NCBI GenBank assembly: GCA_900771045.1
Contig: CAAGMM010000196.1
Location: 1 to 7,785, forward strand
Length of the DNA stretch: 7,785 bases
From: Bacteroidales bacterium
Lineage (GTDB): Bacteria; Bacteroidota; Bacteroidia; Bacteroidales; F082
Reading direction: 5' to 3'
The notes beneath the pieces are model-generated. The model had not been told where the DNA came from. It searched no databases and saw only the letters and a program-made list of their open reading frames with translations. Positions 1-7,186 of this stretch are shown here, piece after piece. The position numbers and the translations under genes are program-made. The stretch's first letter is position 1; each line of letters opens with the position of its first letter.

Positions 1-675
1 CGCAAACAGTACGTAATCGGTAGGGGAACCTGTGGAGGCATCGACGCAGAGAAATTATTTAATCCGGCCTCGCTTGATACAGAACGCCTGGAATCTCTAA
101 GGCATACCCTCAACCTCGACAAGGCCGATGTCGTTTTCGGCTTTTGCGGAAGAATCTGCAACGATAAGGGTGTCCCCGAATTGGTTGACGCATTTGAGAT
201 ATTTCAGAAAACGCATCAGGGACTAAATGCGAGGCTGCTTTTGATCGGCAGGTTTGATGTTCGTGACGGCGTTTCCGATGTCGTTCGCAAGAAGATTGAA
301 AATAACGAGAATATCGTTTTAACCGGAAGAGTCGGCAAACAGGATATTCCGTATTATTATTCGCTTTTGGATGTCTTCGTCTTCCCTTCGCACAGGGAAG
401 GTTTCGGGATGTGCGTGTTGGAGGCATCGGCAATGGAGAAGCCCATATTGGTGAGCCACGCGCATGGCTGTGAAGACAGCATAATCGAAAACGAGACGGG
501 GCTATATATTCCGTTGAATGCCGAAGGAATTTGTGACGGGATGGGGAAGATGCTGAACGAGGATCTCAGAAAACGGCTTGGCACAGCGGGGCGTGAAATG
601 GTGGTGGAGTATTATGATTATAGCGTCATGTGGCCGGCTGTCAAGAAATTGTATGACGAAATCCTGAAAAAATAA
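1..675 (+). CDS. Glycosyltransferase family 4 (GT-B), C-terminal part, 5' truncated by window edge
   Basis: The reading frame is open from the first base to TAA at 673-675, giving 224 residues; the true start lies outside the window. Family 4 enzymes move a sugar from a nucleotide-sugar donor to a growing glycan at the cytoplasmic face of the inner membrane. The part seen is the C-terminal donor-binding Rossmann domain. It opens with a linker ending G-G-I-D-x-x-x-L-F-N-P (about 12-22), like the usual GVDxxxF. Then comes the strand GFCGRICNDKG (about 47-57), like the GRLxxxKG motif. The EX7E signature follows, with Glu133 in HREGFG and Glu141 in VLEAS, and then the G-x-x-E/D-x-I...TG-L segment. 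A TTG or ATG start near 181 would cut the domain and is not credible. A 38-bp gap separates it from the phosphoglycosyl transferase gene, so they are probably cotranscribed. Donor and acceptor cannot be assigned. Confidence 0.93.
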   Translation, partial: RKQYVIGRGTCGGIDAEKLFNPASLDTERLESLRHTLNLDKADVVFGFCGRICNDKGVPELVDAFEIFQKTHQGLNARLLLIGRFDVRDGVSDVVRKKIENNENIVLTGRVGKQDIPYYYSLLDVFVFPSHREGFGMCVLEASAMEKPILVSHAHGCEDSIIENETGLYIPLNAEGICDGMGKMLNEDLRKRLGTAGREMVVEYYDYSVMWPAVKKLYDEILKK

Positions 676-713
676 GACTCCCTTAACGTATAGCGATAAA
701 ATCGGATGTTTTT

Positions 714-1364
714 ATGTATAAGCATTTCTTCAAACGGGTTATAGACTTTACAATCGTGTTGATTGCACTTTTGATTATCTGGCCGTTCCTGGCCGTCATC
801 GCCATCTGGCTTCATTTCGCCAACAAAGGTGCGGGTGCCTTTTTCTACCAGGAACGTCCCGGCAAGGATGAAAAGATTTTCAAGGTTATCAAGTTCAAAA
901 GTATGACTGACGAACGTGACGCAGACGGAAAACTACTTCCTGATGCGCAGCGTCTGACCAAGGTGGGCAAATTTGTCCGCAAGACTTCGATTGACGAGTT
1001 GCCGCAGCTGATCAATGTGCTGAAGGGCGATATGGCGTTGATAGGGCCGAGGCCGCTGTTAGTTCGTTATTTGCCTTGGTATACAAAGGAGGAACGCCAT
1101 AGGCATGATGTAAGACCCGGAATTAGTGGATATGCCCAAAGCCATGGAAGAAATGCAGTGACGTGGGACGAAAAACTTGCTATGGATGTGTGGTATGTGA
1201 ATAATGTGTCATTAAAAACAGATGTCAGTATAATTTTAAAAACCATCAAATCTGTTCTTTTAAGAGAGTCAATAGAGGTTGCGGGAGTTGAAGCCCTTGA
1301 TATTTGCAGAATGAATGAAGGAAACATGAAACAATGTATAAACGAAGAAATAATATCAAAATGA
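714..1364 (+). CDS. PglC-like monotopic phosphoglycosyl transferase (bacterial sugar transferase)
   Basis: This 216-residue enzyme of the small sugar-transferase family would transfer a sugar phosphate from a UDP-sugar to undecaprenyl phosphate, the first membrane step in capsule, O-antigen or glycoprotein glycan synthesis. Residues 11-33 form one hydrophobic segment with Pro24 in the middle, as in the re-entrant membrane helix of Campylobacter PglC. Family motifs appear in order: FYQERPG (44-50), KFKSM (60-64), the catalytic pair Asp94-Glu95 in DELPQL, GPRP (111-114) and RPGISG (134-139). Length and sequence resemble PglC closely throughout, though the sugar need not be bacillosamine. The start has no Shine-Dalgarno site, as is normal in Bacteroidetes. 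The stop codon overlaps the next start as ATGA at 1361-1364. Codon choice becomes more AT-rich after about position 1080, and the last 30 or so residues extend past the usual core. Confidence 0.93.
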   Translation: MYKHFFKRVIDFTIVLIALLIIWPFLAVIAIWLHFANKGAGAFFYQERPGKDEKIFKVIKFKSMTDERDADGKLLPDAQRLTKVGKFVRKTSIDELPQLINVLKGDMALIGPRPLLVRYLPWYTKEERHRHDVRPGISGYAQSHGRNAVTWDEKLAMDVWYVNNVSLKTDVSIILKTIKSVLLRESIEVAGVEALDICRMNEGNMKQCINEEIISK

Positions 1365-2368
1365 AAAAAGTAATTGTTTTTGGCGCAACTGGTCAGCTTG
1401 GTTGTTATAGTGCTTTGGCACTGAAAGATAACGGATATGATGTTGTAGCCGTAGGTAGAAGAATTTCAGATGGCGGTTTTTTCGCATCAAAAGGTATGAC
1501 ATTCGTCGGTGGATTTGATGTCTCTAAGGAAGAGGCTTTTGATTTACTTCCAAAACAAAAGTATGATGTAGTAGTGAATATGGCTGGTACGATGCCTGCA
1601 CATGCTGACAGAAATATGATGCCATACGTGCAAAGTATTGTAGTTGGTACGGTGAACCTCTGTAATTGGATGAAGCAGAATGGTATAAAACGTATAGTGT
1701 TTAATACAACTCCAAGTGATGTCGCAGAGCATTGGGGCGGTACTAATCCTATTGATGATGACGCAATACGCTCGTTCCCTAAAAATGGCAACGATCATGC
1801 GGTTTATGCTATATGCAAGCGTGCTGCGTGCGACATTTTAGAACACTGCCAGATTGCAGACGGCTTAGAGCCCTGTATATTTCGTCATTTTATGGTTTAC
1901 GGTTGGCACCCAGATGCGTGGTATTATCTCGATGGCAAAAAGAAAATGTTGCCATGGCGTTATATGATTCGCCGTTGTATCAATGGTCAGGGAATTGAAG
2001 TGTACGGGGATTCTTCACGTCTTAAAGAACTCCTTTATATCAAGGATTTTGCCGCTGCTGTTGTACGTGCAGCTGAGACTAATGTCTGCGGCATCTTTAA
2101 CCTCCCGGGTTATAAACCGTACTCTTTAGACGAGATGGTGGATGGCATAATGACTGTATTCGCAAACAAGAATGTCGTCAAAACTTATCGACCTGATATG
2201 CCTGATACTCCTCAGATTCTGCTTTCTGGAAAAAAGAGCGAGAAAGTACTTGGCTGGAGACCTCAGTGGACCTGGACGGCTGCCTGCGAAGATATGAAAA
2301 CAGAATGTCAAAATAATCCAATAGAACTTATGTGGGGTGCAATTGAAGAAGAAGACAGAATAAAATAA
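1361..2368 (+). CDS. NAD(P)-dependent epimerase/dehydratase, extended SDR family
   Basis: The product has 335 residues if it starts at ATG 1361, which overlaps the upstream stop as ATGA and puts the first Rossmann strand at the very N-terminus. An in-frame ATG at 1334 would add nine charged residues inside the upstream gene and is less likely. The dinucleotide-binding motif GATGQLG lies at 8-14. The YxxxK catalytic pair is Tyr149 and Lys153 in YAICK, with Thr/Ser residues around 116-119 in the place of the usual Ser/Thr. Further extended-SDR landmarks are RHFMVYG (175-181), KELLYIKDF (222-230, like the R-D-x-x-Y-V-x-D box), FNLPG (246-250) and LGW (297-299). Such enzymes epimerise, dehydrate or reduce nucleotide-linked sugars in the cytoplasm. 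The sugar here is unknown. The gene is AT-richer than the first half of its upstream neighbour and lies 3 bp before the decarboxylase gene. Confidence 0.9.
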   Translation: MKKVIVFGATGQLGCYSALALKDNGYDVVAVGRRISDGGFFASKGMTFVGGFDVSKEEAFDLLPKQKYDVVVNMAGTMPAHADRNMMPYVQSIVVGTVNLCNWMKQNGIKRIVFNTTPSDVAEHWGGTNPIDDDAIRSFPKNGNDHAVYAICKRAACDILEHCQIADGLEPCIFRHFMVYGWHPDAWYYLDGKKKMLPWRYMIRRCINGQGIEVYGDSSRLKELLYIKDFAAAVVRAAETNVCGIFNLPGYKPYSLDEMVDGIMTVFANKNVVKTYRPDMPDTPQILLSGKKSEKVLGWRPQWTWTAACEDMKTECQNNPIELMWGAIEEEDRIK

Positions 2369-2371
2369 TTA

Positions 2372-3607
2372 ATGGTACAGATTAATTACGCATTACTTAA
2401 GAAGCTAGACGAGAAGTTTGGTACGCCATTCTTCATTATGAATGCCGATAATTACAGAAATAATATCAACAGATTCCTAAACGCTTTTAAACAAAGATAC
2501 GAAAAAGTGGTGGCAGGATATTCGTTTAAGACGAACTATGTGCCTGCTCTTTGTCGGATAGCACGTCAAGAAGACGTATGGGCGGAGGTGGTAAGTGAAA
2601 TGGAGTATGAGTTGGCAAGGAAGATGGAATTTGAGAAAGTAATCTTCAACGGACCTATCAAGCGTCCGTCTGTCTTTAAAAAGGCACTGGAGAGTGGTGC
2701 GGTAATCAATTTGGATAGTGAGTACGAGGTGGATTATGTCTGCCAATACAAGCGGGATTTTCCCGACAAAGAGGTGAAAGTGGGTGTGCGCATCAATATC
2801 AATTTGACGGACGAGAACGGCAATAGTACTATTCAGTGCGGTTTGCGTTTCGGTAGGTTCGGTTTTCCAACGGAAATCGTCGGCAAGAATATTGGGCGTC
2901 TACGTGAGGCTGGCGTGAAGATTATTGCGCTTCACGGCCATACCTCAACTTCAGATAGAGCTGTACTGAATTACAAGATTATTACGCAACATATGTTGCA
3001 TACCTGTGAGCAGTATCAACTGAACGACTTGGAATTGTTCGATATTGGCGGCGGTTATTTTGGTGCTGCTCCCGAGGGTATGGATTTGACGGGTAGACCT
3101 GAGTATGAGGATTATGCCAACTGTGTGTTGGACGAGGCTCTGTCTAACAAATGGTTCACATGGCGGCAGCCAACGATTGTGATAGAGCCGGGTTCGTCAG
3201 TAGTGTCTAATGTATTTACATATTACACAAAAGTGTATCAGAACAAGCATGTGGGTAAAGTTAACTTCGTTATGGTGGACGGCACTGTGTTTGACATAAA
3301 ACCTACGATGCATGGCAACAATTTGCCACACAAGGTACATCGAGCCGTGGAAACGAACGAGACGTATGTGTGCGATGTAGTTGGTTCGACTTGCATGGAA
3401 AAAGATGTGATGCTGAAAGATGTTATTATGCCACAAATGAAGGCAGGCGATTTTATCCAGTTTAGTGGCGTGGGAGCTTATACCATTTGTCTGACACCAA
3501 CATTTATCAATTTTTTAGGGCCGATACTGATGTCAGAAAATGGCGAATTCGTAGAAGTTAGAAGAAGACAGACGATAGAGGATATTATCGGAATTTATAA
3601 GGTATAA
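2372..3607 (+). CDS. Fold-type III PLP-dependent decarboxylase (DAP/ornithine decarboxylase-like)
   Basis: This 411-residue protein has the alanine-racemase-like TIM barrel followed by the C-terminal beta domain of the diaminopimelate/ornithine/arginine decarboxylase family. Lys53 in YSFKTN matches the lysine that binds PLP. The HGHTSTS segment (188-194) matches the HxG-S-S strand. Gly226-228 in FDIGGGY form the phosphate-binding glycine loop. EPG is at 272-274, Cys341 in GSTCMEKD matches the catalytic cysteine supplied across the dimer, and GAY is at 368-370. The arginine normally following EPG is Ser275 here, so the substrate or PLP-phosphate contact differs from textbook LysA. Its place among sugar genes argues for a role in making an amine or modified amino acid for the glycan rather than lysine synthesis. 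Substrate unknown; racemase-like chemistry is a less likely alternative. Confidence 0.88.
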   Translation: MVQINYALLKKLDEKFGTPFFIMNADNYRNNINRFLNAFKQRYEKVVAGYSFKTNYVPALCRIARQEDVWAEVVSEMEYELARKMEFEKVIFNGPIKRPSVFKKALESGAVINLDSEYEVDYVCQYKRDFPDKEVKVGVRININLTDENGNSTIQCGLRFGRFGFPTEIVGKNIGRLREAGVKIIALHGHTSTSDRAVLNYKIITQHMLHTCEQYQLNDLELFDIGGGYFGAAPEGMDLTGRPEYEDYANCVLDEALSNKWFTWRQPTIVIEPGSSVVSNVFTYYTKVYQNKHVGKVNFVMVDGTVFDIKPTMHGNNLPHKVHRAVETNETYVCDVVGSTCMEKDVMLKDVIMPQMKAGDFIQFSGVGAYTICLTPTFINFLGPILMSENGEFVEVRRRQTIEDIIGIYKV

Positions 3608-3658
3608 TCTTCAACGATAATGTTAACTGTTTTTTAAACAAAATAACGCGAAATAGCA
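3608..3658. other. Short intergenic gap before ATP-grasp gene
   Basis: These 51 AT-rich bases separate the decarboxylase and ATP-grasp genes. I see no TAnnTTTG promoter box and only a weak TGTTT/AAACA inverted repeat around 3629-3642, too short to call a terminator. Readthrough from the upstream genes is therefore likely. Base composition shifts back to a more GC-rich style after this gap, so it may mark the right edge of an exchanged cassette. Confidence 0.4.
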
Positions 3659-4672
3659 ATGAACATCCTTTTTACATGCGCAGGCCGTAGAACATACCTG
3701 CTGAAGTATTTCAAAGAAAATATGGCCGACGGCGACAAGATTGTCGCTACCGATATGCAGCTGACGGCTCCGGCTCTTCAGGCCGCCGACGTCAAAATTC
3801 AGGTGCCCGCCGTCTATGACCCCGAATATGTCAACATCACGATAAACATCTGCAAGGAACAGAAAATTGACGCCCTGTTGAGTCTGAACGACCTCGAGTT
3901 GCCCATCCTCGCGGAGAACAAAGCGAAGTTCGAGGCTCTCGGCGTAAAGGTGATCGTTAGCGCCCCCAAGGTGATCGACATCGCCTTCGACAAGTACAAG
4001 ACGGCTCTGTGGGTTGAATCAATAGGATTGACTTCCCCTAAAACATACGTCCGTCTTGAAGACTGCAAGAAAGCCCTCGCTGCCGGAGAAATTCAATTCC
4101 CGCTTTTTATGAAACCGCGCTGGGGTTCGGGAAGCATCGGACTCGAAACTATCGACGATATGGAGGAATTAGATGTATATTACAATCTGCTGCTGAAAAA
4201 AATCAAGAAAACGATTCTCGCCACCGCTTCAGTCGGCGACGAATATATTATGATTCAGGAAAAGCTCACGGGCTGCGAATTCGGACTTGACGTGATGAAC
4301 GACCTTGAGGGAAGAAACGTGGGCGTGTCTGTGAAGAAAAAATTGGCGATGCGAGCCGGTGAGACAGACAAAGCCGTGACGATTGACCTGCCCGAAGTGC
4401 GCGAAATGGGACGTAAAATTGGCGAAAACCTCGGCCATGTCGGCAATTTAGACGTGGATATTATGCAGAGGGCGGACGGTACATACTGCGTGCTGGAACT
4501 GAATCCCCGTTTCGGCGGCGGTTATCCGTTCAGCTACGAGGCCGGCGTCAATCTTCCACTCGCCATCATAAAATGGCTCAAAAACGAACCGGTTGACCAC
4601 AAGATACTCGTCCCACAATATGGAAAGATGTTCTCAAAAAATGATTATCTGACGGAGATAAAACGAGGATGA
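3659..4672 (+). CDS. ATP-grasp domain ligase (carbamoyl-phosphate-synthase-like)
   Basis: The 337-residue product starts with a pre-ATP-grasp Rossmann strand (MNILFTCAGRR). The ATP-grasp fold follows: Lys152 in FMKPRWGSGSIG is the nucleotide-phosphate lysine and glycine loop, the hinge and adenine-contact segment is around IQEKLTGCEFG (199-209), and the metal-binding box is E280-L-N-P-R-F-G-G-G. Enzymes of this type activate a carboxylate as acyl phosphate with ATP and join it to an amine or thiol. Next to a PLP decarboxylase and sugar genes, it could attach an amino acid or amine to a sugar acid, or join amino acids; this is inference. The gene is richer in G+C than the two before it. Its stop overlaps a 26-codon ORF as ATGA at 4669-4672. 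It is too short to be a full carbamoyl phosphate synthase. Confidence 0.88.
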   Translation: MNILFTCAGRRTYLLKYFKENMADGDKIVATDMQLTAPALQAADVKIQVPAVYDPEYVNITINICKEQKIDALLSLNDLELPILAENKAKFEALGVKVIVSAPKVIDIAFDKYKTALWVESIGLTSPKTYVRLEDCKKALAAGEIQFPLFMKPRWGSGSIGLETIDDMEELDVYYNLLLKKIKKTILATASVGDEYIMIQEKLTGCEFGLDVMNDLEGRNVGVSVKKKLAMRAGETDKAVTIDLPEVREMGRKIGENLGHVGNLDVDIMQRADGTYCVLELNPRFGGGYPFSYEAGVNLPLAIIKWLKNEPVDHKILVPQYGKMFSKNDYLTEIKRG

Positions 4673-4749
4673 TACTGTCTGACATCCGAAATTATTTCCA
4701 ACGCCGCTTTCGTATGAAAAACGTGGCACGCCACGGGACCGGGAGGTGA
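4669..4749 (+). pseudogene. 26-codon ORF, possible remnant of a lost downstream gene
   Basis: An ATG at 4669 overlaps the ATP-grasp stop as ATGA, the arrangement expected of a translationally coupled next gene, but the frame stops at TGA 4747-4749. The peptide begins MILSDIRNYFQRRFRMK and is basic. No longer frame continues it before the terminator at 4784. It may be the stump of a gene deleted during locus remodelling, or a chance overlap. A small inverted repeat, CGTGGC-AC-GCCACG, lies inside it at 4722-4735. Confidence 0.25.
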
Positions 4750-4783
4750 TTCATACCATCACCACGCCGATAATGACTTTTTT

Positions 4784-4828
4784 TCAGGCGGATTCTGTAA
4801 ATTTTACAGAATCCGCCTGATTTTTTTT
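4784..4828 (+). terminator. Rho-independent terminator of the glycan locus
   Basis: The arms at 4784-4801 and 4803-4820 are a perfect 18-bp inverted repeat (TCAGGCGGATTCTGTAAA and its complement) around a single T; in RNA the innermost A-T pairs would open to form the loop. Eight T residues follow directly at 4821-4828. The A tract needed for termination on the other strand is absent (T residues lie there instead), so it acts on the + strand only. It closes the glycan operon and insulates the next operon. Confidence 0.9.
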
Positions 4829-4837
4829 GAAAAAAAA

Positions 4838-4869
4838 TTTCCGATTCTAAAAAAAAATCCGTAAATTTG
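4838..4869 (+). promoter_or_regulatory. Bacteroidetes-type promoter for the GT5-like/DUF4270 operon
   Basis: TAAATTTG at 4862-4869 is a perfect match to the Bacteroides -7 consensus TAnnTTTG. A near match to the -33 TTTG element (TTTC, 4838-4841) lies 20 bases upstream, within an A-rich tract. Transcription should start around 4875, leaving a 5' leader of about 30-35 bases that contains a two-codon ATG-GAC-TAA at 4885-4893. The promoter lies just after a strong terminator, so the two downstream genes are controlled independently of the glycan locus. Confidence 0.75.
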
Positions 4870-4908
4870 CAATTGCTTTTTATTATGGACTAAAATACCC
4901 TAAAGAAA

Positions 4909-5727
4909 ATGAAAAACGAAAAAGTTTTATTCGTCCAACAGGAAATCTCACCGTATCTCAAGGATGCGGAAACGTCTATGTCTGAACGAAATCTTCCGCA
5001 GGGGATACTTGAGAAAAACAACGAGATACGTGTCTTCATGCCTCGCTTCGGCTGTATCAACGAACGTAAAAACCAACTGCACGAAGTTATCAGACTCTCA
5101 GGTATGAACCTGATTATCAACGATGCAGACCACCCACTCATCATCAAAGTCGCTTCACTGCCGAAAGCGAGAATGCAGATCTACTTCATCGATAACGACG
5201 ACTTCTTCACAAGTAGAAAAACAACCGTCCTCGACCATAACGGCAAAATGTTCCCGGATAACGACGACCGCATGGTCTTCTTCGGAAGAGGCGTCCTCGA
5301 AGCCGTGAAAAAGCAAAACTGGTCACCGACTATCGTGAACTGCTCCGGCTGGATGACCGCCCTCGTGCCGCTCTTCGTAAAAAAAGCATACGGCGACAAC
5401 CCGCTCTTCAACGAAAGCAAAGTCATATATACTATCTGTAACGACGACTTCGAAGGCCGCTTCCGCGACGGATTCAACAAACGCGCCGAAATGCCCGGAA
5501 TAACGCCGACAGATACTAAAGACATTAAGAAAAACGTGGATTACCTGACGTTGCAGAAATTCGCAATCGATAACTCCGACGCGATAGTGTTCGGAAACGA
5601 GAAGATAAACCCGAAATTGGAAGAATACGCCAAATCAACCGGAAAACCTATCCTCACATACCATACACGCGACGACATCACAGACGCCTATAGCGATTTC
5701 TGCGACCAATATGTGTTAAACAAATGA
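4909..5727 (+). CDS. Glycogen/starch-synthase-like protein, N-terminal GT5 domain only, probably not catalytic
   Basis: The 272-residue product matches the N-terminal half of GT5 glycogen/starch synthase: KVLFVQQEISPYLK (5-18) resembles the KVLFVSSEvaPfaK start, NEIRVFMPRFG (38-48) the HeVrVimPrY strand, and NCSGWMTALVPLF (144-156) the HaHDWhTalvP segment. Genuine enzymes are about 470-490 residues with a second Rossmann domain. Here that domain is missing and the protein ends soon after the position equivalent to the domain boundary. The ADP-glucose-binding KxGGL is replaced by Lys18-Asp-Ala-Glu-Thr, HDW by SGW and the IHN segment by ICN (176-178). Catalysis as a glycogen synthase is therefore unlikely. 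Databases commonly name such Bacteroidales proteins glycogen/starch synthase. The start follows the A-rich run TAAAGAAA; the stop overlaps the next start as ATGA at 5724-5727. Confidence 0.88.
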   Translation: MKNEKVLFVQQEISPYLKDAETSMSERNLPQGILEKNNEIRVFMPRFGCINERKNQLHEVIRLSGMNLIINDADHPLIIKVASLPKARMQIYFIDNDDFFTSRKTTVLDHNGKMFPDNDDRMVFFGRGVLEAVKKQNWSPTIVNCSGWMTALVPLFVKKAYGDNPLFNESKVIYTICNDDFEGRFRDGFNKRAEMPGITPTDTKDIKKNVDYLTLQKFAIDNSDAIVFGNEKINPKLEEYAKSTGKPILTYHTRDDITDAYSDFCDQYVLNK

Positions 5728-7091
5728 CAATAGTTTTGAAGAAAAACATCAACATATTATTCACCCTGATATTGGGGACCTCGCTCCTCTTCTGCTCCTG
5801 CCGGAAAAGGCCGGAAAAGATAGGCAGCAACCTGCAACCTGATAACTCGTTGATAACGACCTACTTTACCGGCGATGCCGACATCATCTCCTATACCGAC
5901 CGCATCGACTCGCTTAGCACGTCGTCCGCATTATATACCCTCCTCGGTAACACCAACGACCTCGTCTTCGGCAAAACGACATATAGTTTTTACACACAGT
6001 TCTCGCTGTCATCGACATTCTTAGACTGGACGGGAAACCCGACCTGCGACTCCGTCGTGCTGCAACTGCATTACGAAAACTGTTACGGCGATACCAATAC
6101 AATGCAGAAAGTCACCGTTTTCGAACTTGCGGAACCGATGTTCGGCCTCGACTCCACCGCATATTTCTCCAACTCGACCGTCGCAGTGGATGATAACCCG
6201 GTTGCGGAATGCGGCTTCCTGCCCAAACCATCCACATTGTCCAACATCGACAGCGACACGCTGAACGCCGCAGTACTCAGAATTCCTCTGAATAACGACT
6301 TCGGGCAGAAATTCCTCGACACCGTCAGCAGACCCCTCAGCGACAGCGACAAATTTAAGGAATTTTTCAAGGGACTCTACGTGACTTGCGAGACAGCATT
6401 GCCGAGAGACGGCAAAAACGAAGGCGCCGCCCTTTACTTCAGCCTGACGTCAAGCAATTCGTACATCAGAATCTATTATCATAATGATAACGGTGAAGCG
6501 AAGTTTTACGACTTCACCGTGACAAGCGGAGACACGCATTTCAACCATTTCGACCACGACTTCAGCTCTTCGGTCATAGCATTTAACGACACCGCGAAGA
6601 GCCGGCATCTGTATGTGCAGGGCGCGGCCGGAGTGAGGAGCTGGATTAACTTCCCGAACCTTTTAGAATGGGCGCGTGAAACGAAAGGACAAAACGGACA
6701 TTTAATCGTGAACCAGGCCAAACTCATACTGAACGGCTCGGCGGCAAGCGTCGAAGGTGTTGAAAACGACACCGCCGTCTTCAAGCCGATAACGGACCTC
6801 ATCGTCGTAGCGGCCGACGGAGAAGGCGGATATACGCTTCTTCCGGATCAGTACACCGGCGCGGCATACTACGGCGGAACTTACGACGAAGAGACAAACC
6901 AACTGTATTTCAGGATTTCGGAATATATCACGGACATCATCCTCAAAAACGACCCGGGTATCTGTCACGGGCTTTATTTCTACACCAATTACGGTTCGTA
7001 CAACCCGCGGCGCTGGGTCTTCGACGGCCCCGGAAACGCCGATTCGACAGCCCTGAAGTTGGAGATTACCTACTCCATCGTGAAAGAATAA
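5724..7091 (+). CDS. DUF4270 family lipoprotein
   Basis: This 455-residue protein has a basic N-terminus, a hydrophobic segment (about 9-23) and a lipobox-like end with Cys24 and Cys26 in LFCSC; Cys26 after Ser is the likelier lipidation site, as in many Bacteroidetes lipoproteins. The start of the mature protein, K-I-G-S-N-L-Q-P-D, matches the opening of DUF4270 proteins. The rest is rich in beta-strand-like segments, Asn, Asp and Ser, with no enzyme motif I recognise, consistent with a surface or periplasmic beta-sandwich protein. It should sit in the outer or inner membrane through its lipid; RKRP right after the cysteine does not look like the acidic surface-export signal of Bacteroides. 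The 4-bp ATGA overlap couples its translation to the GT5-like gene. Function is unknown. Confidence 0.88.
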   Translation: MTIVLKKNINILFTLILGTSLLFCSCRKRPEKIGSNLQPDNSLITTYFTGDADIISYTDRIDSLSTSSALYTLLGNTNDLVFGKTTYSFYTQFSLSSTFLDWTGNPTCDSVVLQLHYENCYGDTNTMQKVTVFELAEPMFGLDSTAYFSNSTVAVDDNPVAECGFLPKPSTLSNIDSDTLNAAVLRIPLNNDFGQKFLDTVSRPLSDSDKFKEFFKGLYVTCETALPRDGKNEGAALYFSLTSSNSYIRIYYHNDNGEAKFYDFTVTSGDTHFNHFDHDFSSSVIAFNDTAKSRHLYVQGAAGVRSWINFPNLLEWARETKGQNGHLIVNQAKLILNGSAASVEGVENDTAVFKPITDLIVVAADGEGGYTLLPDQYTGAAYYGGTYDEETNQLYFRISEYITDIILKNDPGICHGLYFYTNYGSYNPRRWVFDGPGNADSTALKLEITYSIVKE

Positions 7092-7109
7092 CGACTCTTT
7101 TAAAAACAT

Positions 7110-7131
7110 GGTGGGTTCTGTAAATTGATTT
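7110..7131 (+). repeat. Tandem repeat copy 1 (22 bp)
   Basis: This copy starts GGTGGGTTCTGTAAATT and matches the copy at 7153-7174 at 20 of 22 positions, the two differences being G/A changes. It begins 18 bases after the DUF4270 stop. Its first 17 bases also match one arm of the 4784 terminator at 15 of 17 positions, but no complementary arm is present here, so it is a half-palindrome and not itself a terminator. Confidence 0.75.
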
Positions 7132-7152
7132 ATCGGACACCAATAATTTTAA

Positions 7153-7174
7153 GGTGGGTTCTATAAATTAATTT
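7153..7174 (+). repeat. Tandem repeat copy 2 (22 bp)
   Basis: This is the second copy, starting GGTGGGTTCTATAAATT, 43 bases after the first in the same orientation. Its core also matches, in inverted orientation, the hairpin at 7471-7491 at 15 of 17 positions. Confidence 0.75.
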
Positions 7175-7186
7175 CCTGTGATTTTG

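Noticed and set aside
1334..1360. Upstream ATG as start of the epimerase
   Set aside because: It would place nine extra charged residues before the Rossmann strand inside the upstream gene; ATG 1361 gives the standard N-terminus and a 4-bp overlap.
4669..4749. Resemblance of the 26-residue peptide to the start of FeoC-like regulators
   Set aside because: Only the first few residues (MILSDIRNY) look similar, too short to support an assignment, and no feo genes are nearby.
4784..4820. Terminator hairpin acting on both strands
   Set aside because: A minus-strand U tract would need A residues before the left arm, but T residues are there.
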